From NCBI RefSeq assembly GCF_041431135.1, contig NZ_CP107799.1, positions 9,874,501-9,938,500 on the forward strand: a stretch of DNA of 64,000 bases, given 5' to 3'. Positions 7,837 to 16,270 of the stretch are shown one piece after another. The translations under genes were made by a program, and so were the position numbers. Position 1 is the stretch's first letter, and the number at the start of each line of letters is the position of its first letter. A model generated the notes under the pieces. That model saw only the letters and a program-made list of their open reading frames with translations, was not told where the DNA came from and made no database searches. The stretch comes from Streptomyces sp. NBC_00554. Its GTDB lineage: Bacteria; Actinomycetota; Actinomycetes; Streptomycetales; Streptomycetaceae.

Positions 7837-9321
7837 ATGACGAAGATCAAGCGAAACGCCGCCCTGCTCGCCGCCTCCGCCGCCGTGCTCAGTCTCACCG
7901 CACCACTCACCGCGGCGGCGTCGACCGCCGGTGCGCCCGCACCGCTCGACTGGGCGAAGTGCGAGGGAAGCGGGCTCGATCCGCGGCAACAGTGCGCGAC
8001 CGTCGAGGTGCCGATGGACTACGCCGACCCCGGTGGCGAGAAGATCCGCATCGCCGTCTCCCGGATCCTCAGCGAGAACCCGCAGGCGCGTCGCGGCGCC
8101 CTGCTGCTGATCCCCGGCGGGCCCGGCGGATCCAGCCTCAACAACCCTTCGGGCAAGGGGCAGGACCTGCCGCAGGAGGTGCGGGACGCGTACGACCTGA
8201 TCGGGTTCGACCCCCGCGGGCTCGGCCGCTCCACCCAGGTCACCTGCGGTCTGGAGTACAGCGACCTCGCCACGTCGAAGCTGCGTCCCTGGCCCGCCCC
8301 CGACGGTTCGATCACGGAGAACATGGCCACCGCACAGCGGATGTCGGACGCCTGCGAGCGCAACGGCGGCGAGCTGATCCAGCACATCAGCACCGCCAAC
8401 GAGGCCCGTGACATCGACCGCGTCCGGGCGGCGCTCGGCGAGCGGAAGCTGTCCGCGTGGGGTGTGTCGTACGGGACGTATGTCGGCGCCGTCTACAGCC
8501 AGTTGTTCCCGAACCGCACCGACCGCATCGTGCTGGACAGCAACGACGACCCCGACCACACCCGGGTCTCCCGGGCCTGGCTCGCCGGTCACGAGGCGGG
8601 CGTCGAGGACACCTTCCCCGAGTTCGCCAAGTGGGCTTCGGCGCCCGGCAATCCGGACCGGCTGGCCGAGACGGCGGACGAGGTGCGGCCGCTCTTCCTG
8701 CGCCTCGCCGCGAAGCTGGACCGCGAGCCGATCCCCTGGCCAGGCGCGAACCCGGCGGAGCTGAACGGCAATGTGCTGCGCCAGACCATGCTGGACAGCC
8801 TCTACGCTCCCAGCGGCTTCCCCGACCTGGCCCAGCTGATCCTGGCCGCACAGAAGGGCACCCTGCCGCCGGCGCCCCCCGCTCCGCCCGAGTCGGTGCT
8901 GCAGAACGTCACCGCGGTCGGCGCCGGGACCCTCTGCAACGACATTGCGTGGCCCAAGTCGGCCGCCGCGTACGAGCAGGGGGTCGCCGAGAGCCGGGTC
9001 AAGTACCCGCTGACCGCCGGCATGACCAGGAACGCGATGGTCTGCGCCGCCTGGCCTTTCACACCGAAGGAGCCCCCGGTACGGATCACCGACCGCGGCC
9101 CCGCCAACATCCTGCTCATCCAGAACGAGCGTGACGTGGCCACCCCGCTCAGCGGCGCCCTGAACCTCCGCAACGCCCTCGGAAAGCGCGCCACCATGGT
9201 CACCGTGAACTCCACCGGACACGACGCCTACCTCGCCAACGGCAACGCGTGCGGCGACCGAACCGTCTCGCACTTCCTGGCGACGGGGGAGCGCCCCCAC
9301 CGGGACACGTACTGCCGTTAG
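7837..9321 (+). CDS. Secreted tripeptidyl aminopeptidase-type alpha/beta hydrolase
   Basis: A 494-residue S33-type peptidase with a Sec signal peptide (MTKIKRN then a hydrophobic core and an Ala-rich cleavage region near residue 27). The oxyanion segment LIPGGPGGSS, nucleophile elbow WGVSYGTYVG (Ser211), a C-terminal LLIQNERDVATPL segment (Asp) and NSTGHDAY (His) complete the triad; the C-terminal part is TAP-like. The ATG at 7837 gives the clean signal peptide. Such enzymes (SlpD/SlpE/Tap group) remove N-terminal tripeptides from secreted proteins. It converges with the streptophobe gene; their stops overlap at 9318-9321. Confidence 0.92.
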   Translation: MTKIKRNAALLAASAAVLSLTAPLTAAASTAGAPAPLDWAKCEGSGLDPRQQCATVEVPMDYADPGGEKIRIAVSRILSENPQARRGALLLIPGGPGGSSLNNPSGKGQDLPQEVRDAYDLIGFDPRGLGRSTQVTCGLEYSDLATSKLRPWPAPDGSITENMATAQRMSDACERNGGELIQHISTANEARDIDRVRAALGERKLSAWGVSYGTYVGAVYSQLFPNRTDRIVLDSNDDPDHTRVSRAWLAGHEAGVEDTFPEFAKWASAPGNPDRLAETADEVRPLFLRLAAKLDREPIPWPGANPAELNGNVLRQTMLDSLYAPSGFPDLAQLILAAQKGTLPPAPPAPPESVLQNVTAVGAGTLCNDIAWPKSAAAYEQGVAESRVKYPLTAGMTRNAMVCAAWPFTPKEPPVRITDRGPANILLIQNERDVATPLSGALNLRNALGKRATMVTVNSTGHDAYLANGNACGDRTVSHFLATGERPHRDTYCR

Positions 9322-10631
9322 CCGGCGCGGACTCCGGGTTCCTCGGCGTCGATCTCGCCCTTCCGGTGGACGCCCTTCGCCATCAGTCCGCCGAGGAACC
9401 CGGTGACCAGCCCCCACAGCACGGCGAACCCGAGCGCGGTCCACACCTTGGGCCGCAGGAAGAGTTCGCCGCTCAGACCGCCGCCGATGTCGCCGATGCC
9501 GAGGAGCGACAGACCGTAGTGCGCGGAGATCCTGCCGACGAGACAGATCATGAGAACGGTCAGCACGAGCGCGACCGCCATGTGCACGGCGTGCTGCCAC
9601 AGCCGCATCCGGGCCGGTGAACGCGCGGCCATCAGGAACGCGGCCGCGAGGAGCAGCACCGCGTCGACGACCAGCAGCCACCACACCTTGCCGTCGAAGT
9701 CGGCGAGCGTACTCAGATTGAGGGTGGAGATGTCCGGAGTGCGCAGCACCTCGTCGAGCAGATGCGGCATCGGCAGCCCGAAAGGCCCGTCCACACGCCC
9801 GGTCCACGTGGCGCCCAGGCCGAGCGTGAAGGCGAGCCAGACGAGGTTCGGCAGTCCGAGGAGGATCACGGCGAACGTCTCGGCGGTGTGCCCGCGCGTC
9901 ACCGCGACCACCAGAGCGATGACCAGGCCCAGGGCGACGTACGCCAGCAGCAGCGCGACCATGGCGAACGCGGCCGGGCGCACCGACTCCTGGAAGCGCA
10001 GCAGCCGGGGCGGGAGCGGGGCCCCGCGCGAGACCAGCAGGGCGAGGATGAGGACACCCGCGAGCCACAGCACGCCGAAGACCAGCGTCAGCGGCACATC
10101 GGTCTCGAAGCCGACCTTGGGCGAGGCACCGAACAGGTCGCCGATGTCGCCGATCGTTCCGTCCCCGAGGGGGATGGTGAAGTCCTGGCGTGCGAAGAGT
10201 GCGAGTCCGACGAGGGCGAGCAGCCACAGGACGGCGATCCGGGCGGCCCATCCCGCCAGTTCGGGGGCTCCGGCCACGGCGCGGTGCCGCAGCGGTCGCA
10301 GGAACCCGGCGGCGATCACCAGTGCTCCGGCAAGCGTGACCGACAGGGGAATCACCGTCAGGCCCGCCTGGGTGTCGGCGATCACTCCGGCGTCGCCCGA
10401 GAGCTCGATGGTGCCGCCGACGGCTGTCACGACGGTGGCCGCGACCACCCGCGGGAACGCGTTGTCGGGGAGGTCCGCCGCACCGGCCGCCCACAGCCCG
10501 AGCGCGGCGACCACCCCCATGACGATCAGCCCGGCCAGCACCGCCAGGACGGCCTGGAGCCAGCCGTGGCGGGCGGCCGACTGGTCTCCGTGGCGGACAA
10601 CTGCCTGGTCGGACGGTGTCTGGGGGATCAC
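9318..10631 (-). CDS. Streptophobe-family integral membrane protein
   Basis: A 437-residue polytopic membrane protein with about ten hydrophobic segments and long Ala/Gly/Leu-rich stretches. The overall pattern, including LSVTLAGALVIAAGFLRPLR and ALFARQDFTIPLGDGTIGDIGD, is that of the actinomycete streptophobe family, which is usually encoded beside signalling or FHA-type proteins. It starts at ATG 10631 and its stop overlaps that of the convergent peptidase. No catalytic motif is visible and its function is unknown. Confidence 0.85.
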   Translation of the reverse strand: MIPQTPSDQAVVRHGDQSAARHGWLQAVLAVLAGLIVMGVVAALGLWAAGAADLPDNAFPRVVAATVVTAVGGTIELSGDAGVIADTQAGLTVIPLSVTLAGALVIAAGFLRPLRHRAVAGAPELAGWAARIAVLWLLALVGLALFARQDFTIPLGDGTIGDIGDLFGASPKVGFETDVPLTLVFGVLWLAGVLILALLVSRGAPLPPRLLRFQESVRPAAFAMVALLLAYVALGLVIALVVAVTRGHTAETFAVILLGLPNLVWLAFTLGLGATWTGRVDGPFGLPMPHLLDEVLRTPDISTLNLSTLADFDGKVWWLLVVDAVLLLAAAFLMAARSPARMRLWQHAVHMAVALVLTVLMICLVGRISAHYGLSLLGIGDIGGGLSGELFLRPKVWTALGFAVLWGLVTGFLGGLMAKGVHRKGEIDAEEPGVRAG

Positions 10632-10755
10632 GCTGCCACGCTAAGCAGCGCCGACGAGGTCCGCCCGCCGGGAGGGGCCGACCGCGTCAGCTTGCGGACG
10701 GTACGGGGCAGGAGCACACAATGGGCTCGTTGTGTGAGAAAGCGACACAAAGCGT

Positions 10756-10831
10756 TTGAAGCGTCACAGAAGGCTTGAAGTCTCATAGAAGGCTGGAAGT
10801 GTCGCGGAGCTTTTGAAGTGCCTCGGGATCC
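10756..10831 (+). repeat. Four 19-bp tandem degenerate repeats in promoter region
   Basis: Units beginning TTGAAG or TGGAAG start at 10756, 10775, 10794 and 10813, exactly 19 bp apart. A weaker fifth unit may lie at 10737. They end 22 bp before the GTG start at 10853. Confidence 0.75.
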
Positions 10832-10852
10832 CTACACCGGGAAGAAGAGCTC

Positions 10853-12253
10853 GTGAGCGTCGAACCGCCGTCCTCAGGCCGCCCCACCGGACCGCCTTCG
10901 GGTCCGCTGTCGGGCCCGTCCCAGCCGGGTCCGTCCGAGCCGAGTCCGACCCAGCCGAGTGGCCGCACGCCGTCCGGGCCACCACCGAGCGGGGCCGGCG
11001 GAGGCGGCGCGGGTGGAAGCGGTGCGGGCGGGAGCGGCGCGGGTGGCCCCTCCGGGCCCAGCGGGCCGGGTGAACCGGGTGAACCCGGCAAGGGCCCGGA
11101 CCGCCCCTGGTGGAAATCCGCACCCCGCGTCGCACTGATCACCGGCGTCGTGGTGGCCGCCGTGGTCCTCGGCCTGGTCTTCACCCGCGACGACAGCGGC
11201 AGCGACACGTCCGCGACCGGCGGCGAGGTCTTCCTTCAGGCCGCGAGCAAGTCGGGACCCGACCCGTTCACGGAGTCGACGGCGAACGACAGCTCCACCG
11301 AAACCGAGGCACCCTCGACGTCGACCGCGTCGGAATCCACCAACGTGACTCAAGGCGTGGACGGTTCGGCACCGGGCCTCTACGGCGGCACCCGCAACGT
11401 CTCCAGCTGCGACGTGGAGAAGCAGATCAAGTTCCTCCAGGCGGACCCCGCGAAGAACAGCGCGTTCGCCTCGGTGGTGGGCCTCCAGACCTCCCAGGTC
11501 CCCGGCTATCTGCGCGCGCTCACCCCGATGCAACTGCGCTACGACACCCGGGTCACCAACCACGGCTACCGCGACGGTGCCGCCACCAGCTACCAGGCGG
11601 TCCTCCAGGCGGGCACCGCCGCCCTCGTCGACGACCACGGAGTGCCCCGGGTGCGCTGCGCCTGCGGCAACCCGCTGGGCGAGCCGGTCCCGCAGAAGAC
11701 CACGCCCAAGCAGACCGGCGACTCGTGGCCGTCGTACCGGACACAGAACGTCGTGGTCGTCTCGCCGTCGACGACGGTCATCAACATCTTCGTCATCTTC
11801 GACCCCGACAACGACGAGTGGATCGCCCGGCACAAGGGCGACAAGGGCCACCACGACGAGAAGACGGACCCGCCGGCGCACCCGCCCTTCCCGTCGGCGA
11901 GCGTCTCGTCCCCGACCCCCAACTCCCCGTCGCCGTGCGTGTCTTCGGCTCCCGGTACGACGCCGTCCGCACCGCCGAGCGGCTCGTCGAGCCCGTGTAC
12001 GTCGACGTCCCCGGCGCCGTCGTCCTCATCGCCTTCGGCGCCCACGTCGTCCGAGTCCTCACCGTCGGAATCCGACTCGGACTCGGAGTCCCCGCCCTCC
12101 GAACCCCCGACGACGGCATCGGACTCGTCCTCGTCCTCGGCACCCGGCCTCGCGTCCTCCGCCACCATGACGGAGACGACATCCGCGTCGGTGACATCGG
12201 CCTCCGCGTCCTTGAGCGCCCCGGAGTCGTCCGCGACCTCCCCGGGGCTCTGA
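10853..12253 (+). CDS. DUF6777-type membrane-anchored protein with low-complexity arms
   Basis: A 466-residue protein from GTG 10853. The first 85 residues are Pro/Ser/Gly-rich and presumably cytoplasmic; one transmembrane helix follows (about 97-115, VALITGVVVAAVVLGLVF). The extracellular core (about 130-330) carries several Cys (NVSSCDVEKQIKFLQADPAKNSAF, RCACGNPL) and matches the DUF6777 pattern. The last 120 residues are Ser/Pro/Thr-rich, like a wall-spanning linker. A similar Pro-rich tail plus membrane layout is common in actinomycete surface proteins. Function unknown. Confidence 0.82.
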   Translation: MSVEPPSSGRPTGPPSGPLSGPSQPGPSEPSPTQPSGRTPSGPPPSGAGGGGAGGSGAGGSGAGGPSGPSGPGEPGEPGKGPDRPWWKSAPRVALITGVVVAAVVLGLVFTRDDSGSDTSATGGEVFLQAASKSGPDPFTESTANDSSTETEAPSTSTASESTNVTQGVDGSAPGLYGGTRNVSSCDVEKQIKFLQADPAKNSAFASVVGLQTSQVPGYLRALTPMQLRYDTRVTNHGYRDGAATSYQAVLQAGTAALVDDHGVPRVRCACGNPLGEPVPQKTTPKQTGDSWPSYRTQNVVVVSPSTTVINIFVIFDPDNDEWIARHKGDKGHHDEKTDPPAHPPFPSASVSSPTPNSPSPCVSSAPGTTPSAPPSGSSSPCTSTSPAPSSSSPSAPTSSESSPSESDSDSESPPSEPPTTASDSSSSSAPGLASSATMTETTSASVTSASASLSAPESSATSPGL

Positions 12254-12264
12254 GGCGGGCCTGC

Positions 12265-12303
12265 GCCGGAAATCCGCACCGAAAAGCGGTGCGGATTTCC
12301 GGC
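12265..12303 (+). terminator. Strong hairpin terminator (17-bp stem)
   Basis: A 17-bp perfect stem (12265-12281 with 12287-12303) around loop AAAAG, 11 bp after the stop at 12253. No T-run. It separates the DUF6777-type gene from the DinB gene. Confidence 0.88.
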
Positions 12304-12324
12304 ACACCCCCGATCCTCGTAGGC

Positions 12325-12912
12325 ATGGCCGATACCACCGGGTCCCATCCCCGGAACCCGCAGTCCCACCGGACCTTCGGGTGGTGGCGCATGTCCGTGC
12401 AACCGGACGGCGATCCGCGGTCCGGCGGGGGGTTCGTGGGGGAGCGGGACACGCTCGTCGGACATCTGCGGGACCAGCGGATCACCCTGCAGATGAAGTG
12501 CGCCGAGCTCGACGCCGAGGCGATGGCCCGGCGCTCGGTCGAGCCGTCGAACCTGTCGCTGCTCGGGCTGGTACGGCATCTGGCCGGGGTCGAACAGACC
12601 TGGTTCCGACGGGTGATGGCCGGACAGGACGAGCCCCGGCACTACCGCACCGCCGACGATCCCGAGGGGGACTTCAACGGCGCGGTGGCCGACCCCGAGG
12701 TCGTCGCGCAGGCCTGGGACACCTGGCGCTCCGAGGTCGCCTTCGCCGAACGCTTCGTGGCAGGCGCCCCCAACCTCGACGTCAGCGGCACGGACGGCGA
12801 CGAACCCGTCGAACTCCGGTCGGTCCTTGTGCACATGATCGAGGAGTACGCCCGGCACAACGGCCACGCCGACTTCCTGCGCGAGCGGATCGACGGGAGG
12901 GTCGGGCGGTAG
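12325..12912 (+). CDS. DinB-family (DUF664) protein
   Basis: A 195-residue four-helix bundle protein of the DinB/DUF664 type. Recognisable are the first helix with RDTLVGHLRDQRITLQMKC, then NLSLLGLVRHLAGVEQTWFR with a metal-ligand His, and the C-terminal VHMIEEYARHNGHADFLRE with further His residues. The family includes mycothiol-dependent enzymes. The ATG at 12325 lies just beyond the terminator. It converges with the NTF2-like gene; the thiol cofactor and substrate are not determinable. Confidence 0.9.
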   Translation: MADTTGSHPRNPQSHRTFGWWRMSVQPDGDPRSGGGFVGERDTLVGHLRDQRITLQMKCAELDAEAMARRSVEPSNLSLLGLVRHLAGVEQTWFRRVMAGQDEPRHYRTADDPEGDFNGAVADPEVVAQAWDTWRSEVAFAERFVAGAPNLDVSGTDGDEPVELRSVLVHMIEEYARHNGHADFLRERIDGRVGR

Positions 12913-12937
12913 CCGCCGACGCCCCGCCCCACGGGGA

Positions 12938-13294
12938 TCACACCTCGTTGTTCCACATGCGGAACATGGCGCACTTCCCGCGGCCGTCGAAGGTCACGGT
13001 CCACAGGTTGGCGAACGTACCGAGCTCCTTGTAGCGGCCGGTGCCCTCGACCGCCGCCGTGTCCCCGTTGACGGTGAGGACGGACCACTCGAACTCCCAG
13101 CCGCCCTCCTGCCATGCCGCCCGCCCCAGCCACCCCTGGACGATCTCCTCACGGCCGACCCAGTCCGTCGCGTACGGCCATTCGTGGTACTCCGCGTGCG
13201 TCGAGAAGAGCGCCGCGATGTCCTCGGGCCTGTTGCTCCTCCAGGCCCGTACGTACTCCTCGACCCAGGCCTCGACCCGCTCCTTGCTCACCAT
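12938..13294 (-). CDS. NTF2-fold (SnoaL-like) protein
   Basis: A 118-residue NTF2-like protein: WVEEYVRAWRSNRPEDIAALF, AEYHEWPYATDWVGREEI, and TVTFDGRGKCAMFRMWNNEV. I choose the ATG at 13294, with GGGGTGAG upstream, although a GTG at 13303 overlaps the preceding SDR stop as GTGA and could start a protein three residues longer. It is translationally coupled to the SDR gene and may act on the same substrate or shield a reactive product. The exact role is unknown. Confidence 0.87.
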   Translation of the reverse strand: MVSKERVEAWVEEYVRAWRSNRPEDIAALFSTHAEYHEWPYATDWVGREEIVQGWLGRAAWQEGGWEFEWSVLTVNGDTAAVEGTGRYKELGTFANLWTVTFDGRGKCAMFRMWNNEV

Positions 13295-13299
13295 CGCAC

Positions 13300-14049
13300 T
13301 CACCCCTGGGCCGTCGGCCTGATGACCAGTTCGTTGACGTCGACATCCAGCGGTTGGCTGATGGCGTACTGGATCGCCTCGCCGATCGCCGAGGCGGGGA
13401 TCGCGATCCCCATCTGATCCTGGACGGCCTCGCGGACGCCCGGGTCGCTGATGCCCTCGGTCAGCTCGCTGCGAGTCAGGCCGGGGCTGATGACGGTGAC
13501 GCGCAGGTCGCGGCTCTCCTGGCGCAGGCCTTCGGAGAGGGCGCGGACCGCGAACTTGGTGGCGCTGTAGACGGCGGCGGTGGGGTCGACACGGTGCCCC
13601 GAAACGGAGGCGATGTTCACGATGTGTCCCGCGCCCTGGGCGCGCATGACGGGGAGCACGGCGGCGATGCCGTGCAGGACGCCCCGGATGTTGACGTCGA
13701 TCATGCGGTTCCACTCGTCGACCTTGAGGGCGTCGAGGGGGGACAGCGGCATCACGCCCGCGTTGTTGACCAGGACGTCCACGCGTCCGTACTGGTCGTG
13801 AGCCGCCTCGACGAAGGCGCGCACGCTCTCCAGGCTGGTCACGTCCAGCTCGTGGTGCACGGCGCTGCCCCCATCGGCCCGGATGTCCTTGGCGAGAGCG
13901 GCGACGCGGTCCGTGCGGCGGGCCCCGAGTGCCACACGGTGGCCGGCCGCGGCCAGCCGCCTGGCCGTGGCCTCGCCGATCCCGCTGCTTGCCCCGGTGA
14001 TCAGAACGACCTTGCCGGGGGAGGCGTCGGTGGTGGATGGGACGGTCAT
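13300..14049 (-). CDS. SDR-family oxidoreductase
   Basis: A 249-residue classical short-chain dehydrogenase. It has the NADP-binding loop TGASSGIG, NNAG, catalytic Ser in NIASVSGHRV, and YSATK (Tyr, Lys). The ATG at 14049 has AAGGGG as ribosome site; longer starts lack one. It overlaps the NTF2-like gene downstream and is divergent from an MmyB-type XRE regulator whose family commonly controls neighbouring dehydrogenases. The palindrome at 14141-14167 lies in the shared promoter region. The substrate is unknown. Confidence 0.93.
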   Translation of the reverse strand: MTVPSTTDASPGKVVLITGASSGIGEATARRLAAAGHRVALGARRTDRVAALAKDIRADGGSAVHHELDVTSLESVRAFVEAAHDQYGRVDVLVNNAGVMPLSPLDALKVDEWNRMIDVNIRGVLHGIAAVLPVMRAQGAGHIVNIASVSGHRVDPTAAVYSATKFAVRALSEGLRQESRDLRVTVISPGLTRSELTEGISDPGVREAVQDQMGIAIPASAIGEAIQYAISQPLDVDVNELVIRPTAQG

Positions 14050-14140
14050 GAGAACCCCTTCGGACATGGCCGCGACCTGCGGCTCTGTTCTGGTCAGGGT
14101 CCGAGCATGTGCCGGATCCCGCCGCGGGGGCAGGACGGGT

Positions 14141-14167
14141 CTTCCTGGGTGCGCCACACCTAGGAAG
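14141..14167. promoter_or_regulatory. 27-bp inverted repeat, operator for divergent SDR/XRE pair
   Basis: CTTCCTGGGTG and CACCTAGGAAG are inverted copies (one mismatch) around CGCCA, centred 49 bp before the regulator ATG and about 105 bp from the SDR ATG. Likely binding site for the adjacent XRE protein. Confidence 0.6.
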
Positions 14168-14202
14168 CGGTGACGCGGGAAACGCCGACGTACGATTTCT
14201 CC

Positions 14203-15054
14203 ATGACCGGAAATGAGCTCGGCGAGTTTCTGCGGGTACGTCGCTCCCGCCTGAACCCCGCCGATGTGGGTTTCCCGGGCTCGGGGTCACGCCGGGTCGC
14301 GGGGCTGCGGCGCGAGGAGGTCGCCGTTCTGGCCGACGTCAGCGCCGACTACTACGCGCGCCTGGAACAGGGCCGGGAACGTCATCCCTCCGGGCAGGTC
14401 ATCGACGCGATCGCGGGGGCCCTGCGGCTGGACACGGACGCCCGCTGGCACGCGTACCGGCTGGCCGGACTCGTGCCGAAGACGTCCCCCGTCGGCCGTC
14501 GTCAGGAGCGGGTGGCGCCCGCCCTGCTGCGGTTGATGGACGGCTTTCCCGCCGCGGTCGCCTACATCACCAACCGCCGCCTCGACGTCCTCGCCTCGAA
14601 CGCTCCCGCCCAGGCGCTGCTCTCACCTCTCGCGAACCCCCGTGACATGGTCCACTCCCTCTTCCACGACCCCGCCGCCCGGCAGCTGTTCGTTGACTGG
14701 CCGGCCGTCGCACGCGACACCGTGGCAGCGCTGCGACTGGCGTACGGACACCAGCGCAACGACCCCGAGACCCGCGCGCTGGTCGACGAACTCCTCGACA
14801 GCAGCGAGGAGTTCGCGGCGCTGTGGCGCGAGCACGGCGTCGGCAGGCTGGGTAGCAAGACCAAGGTGTTCAACCACCCGGACGTGGGCCGGTTCACGCT
14901 CACCTACCAGTCCTTCGACGTGCAGGACGCCCCCGGGCAGTGCCTGCTCGTCGGCAGCGCCGAACCGGGCACGGCGGACGCCGACTCCCTCGCCCTTCTC
15001 GGAGCCTTGCACGCGGGAGGAGCCGCCGATGCCCCGCGCCCGTACGGCAGTTGA
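14203..15054 (+). CDS. XRE regulator with MmyB-like ligand domain
   Basis: A 283-residue regulator. Residues 1-75 form a helix-turn-helix (LGEFLRVRRSRLNP, RRVAGLRREEVAVLADVSADYYARLEQGR) typical of the MmyB-type family. The rest is a PAS-like MmyB domain (YITNRRLDVLASNAPAQALL, FVDWPAVARDTVAALRL, FDVQDAPGQCLLVG). ATG 14203 was chosen over an upstream GTG at 14170 because the family begins close to this point. It is divergent from the SDR gene, its likely target. Members of this family bind fatty-acid-like or aromatic ligands. Confidence 0.92.
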   Translation: MTGNELGEFLRVRRSRLNPADVGFPGSGSRRVAGLRREEVAVLADVSADYYARLEQGRERHPSGQVIDAIAGALRLDTDARWHAYRLAGLVPKTSPVGRRQERVAPALLRLMDGFPAAVAYITNRRLDVLASNAPAQALLSPLANPRDMVHSLFHDPAARQLFVDWPAVARDTVAALRLAYGHQRNDPETRALVDELLDSSEEFAALWREHGVGRLGSKTKVFNHPDVGRFTLTYQSFDVQDAPGQCLLVGSAEPGTADADSLALLGALHAGGAADAPRPYGS

Positions 15055-15156
15055 TCCCGGACTTCACCTCGGGGCGCCGCACACCCGGCGCGCGATTCCA
15101 CCGAGAGCGGAACGCCGGTCCCTTCCCGTACGACCCGGCGCTTCTAGGCTGAGAGG

Positions 15157-15645
15157 GTGAGCAACCAAGCGCCGAACGAAGCCCGCGTCATCCCTCTGCG
15201 TCCGGCGGCCGCGCCGGGTCCGGCCCCGGCTCGGACCGACGCTCCGGCACGCGCGCCGCAGCTGCGGCCCCGGCCGGTCCTGGCGCCACGCCAGGCGCAA
15301 CCGGCCCCCGCCCCTGCCCCCGCTTCCGCTCCCGCGAGCAAGGAACCGCTGTGGCGTGACCTCGTGGGTGACGTCCTGCGGCGCGAGCGGCTCGCCCAGG
15401 AGCGCACGCTCAAGGACGTGGCCGATGCGGCCCGGATCTCGATGCCGTATCTCTCGGAGCTGGAGCGCGGCCGCAAGGAGGCCTCGTCCGAAGTCCTCGC
15501 GGCCGCTGCCCGCGCCCTCGGCCTGGGCCTCACCGACCTGCTGTCGCTGGCCCAGGACGAGCTGACGCGGCTCGCTCAGGTCAGGCCGGGCCGGAGCCGC
15601 GCCACGTCGGCTCCTCGATACGACGGGATGTGCCTGGCCGCCTGA
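15157..15645 (+). CDS. popR: PopR-like activator of clpP3-clpP4
   Basis: A 162-residue regulator: a disordered Pro/Ala-rich N-terminus (about 1-65), then an XRE helix-turn-helix (about 70-135; LRRERLAQERTLKDVADAARISMPYLSELERGRKEAS). The C-terminus ends CLAA. In S. lividans PopR, which activates clpP3-clpP4, the last two alanines are needed for ClpP1P2-dependent degradation, and ClgR has a similar tail. Location against clpP4-clpP3 favours PopR over ClgR. The GTG start has only a weak ribosome site; TAGGCT at 15145-15150 might be a -10 for a leaderless message. Confidence 0.85.
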   Translation: MSNQAPNEARVIPLRPAAAPGPAPARTDAPARAPQLRPRPVLAPRQAQPAPAPAPASAPASKEPLWRDLVGDVLRRERLAQERTLKDVADAARISMPYLSELERGRKEASSEVLAAAARALGLGLTDLLSLAQDELTRLAQVRPGRSRATSAPRYDGMCLAA

Positions 15646-15672
15646 CACAGGCCGGTGGTGCCTGTGGTGTCA
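15643..15672. terminator. Convergent terminator containing both stop codons
   Basis: CACAGGC (15646-15652) pairs with GCCTGTG (15660-15666). The flanks TGA/TCA extend the pairing with one bulge, so the palindrome takes in the popR stop and the clpP4 stop. Confidence 0.6.
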
Positions 15673-16269
15673 CACGGGGAGCCGTCGGCTCACCACCTCG
15701 TCCGCGAGCCCGTACGCCACGGCCTCCTGCGCGGTGAAGACCTTGTCGCGGTCCATGTCCGCGCGGAGGGTGGCGACGTCGTGGTGCGTGTGCCGCGAGA
15801 GGACCTCCTCGACCTGCGAGCGGATGCGGAGCATCTCCTTGGCCTGGAGCGCGAGGTCGGAGACCGTACCCTGCCGTCCACCGCTCGCGGGCTGACCGAG
15901 CAGCACCCGCGCATGCTCCAGCACGAACCGCCGCCCGGGATCGCCCCCGGCGAGCAGCACCGCCGCGGTCGAGGCCGCCTGCCCGACACAGAACGTCGAG
16001 ATCGGCGCCTGCACGTACGTCATCGTGTCGTAGATCGCCATGAGCGAAGTGAACGATCCCCCGGGCGAGTTGATGTAGATCGCGATCTCGTTGTCCGGGC
16101 CCGACGACTCCAGATGGAGAAGCTGCGCGATGACGACGTTCGCGACCCCGTCGTCGATCTCCGTCCCCAGGAAGATGATTCGCTCGGACAGCAGCTTGCT
16201 GAACACGTCGTACGACCGCTCGCCCTGCGGGGTCCGGTCGACCACGTTCGGAATCGTGTACGTACCCAT
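15670..16269 (-). CDS. clpP4: ClpP4-type protease subunit with His-to-Gly change
   Basis: A 199-residue ClpP peptidase homologue. It retains INSPGGS, the nucleophile motif VGQAASTAA, and the Asp region DRDKVFTAQEAVAYGLADEVV. The usual catalytic-His segment (MIHQP in E. coli ClpP) reads VLLGQPASGG: the His codon is GGT/GGC-type Gly (codon verified on the minus strand). It should therefore be inactive or only active within a mixed barrel. The ATG at 16269 follows the clpP3 stop by one base, so the two are co-translated and probably assemble together. Confidence 0.9.
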   Translation of the reverse strand: MGTYTIPNVVDRTPQGERSYDVFSKLLSERIIFLGTEIDDGVANVVIAQLLHLESSGPDNEIAIYINSPGGSFTSLMAIYDTMTYVQAPISTFCVGQAASTAAVLLAGGDPGRRFVLEHARVLLGQPASGGRQGTVSDLALQAKEMLRIRSQVEEVLSRHTHHDVATLRADMDRDKVFTAQEAVAYGLADEVVSRRLPV

Positions 16270-16270
16270 G

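Noticed and set aside
6565..10494. Very long minus-strand open frame antisense to kinase, peptidase and streptophobe genes
   Set aside because: Arg/Gly/Pro-heavy composition, no motif, and it lies opposite well-supported genes; a product of GC-rich codon bias.
11553..12307. Serine/proline-rich tail of the DUF6777-type gene as a separate repeat protein
   Set aside because: The plus-strand frame is continuous from GTG 10853; the repeats are low-complexity linker, and minus-strand frames here are shadows.
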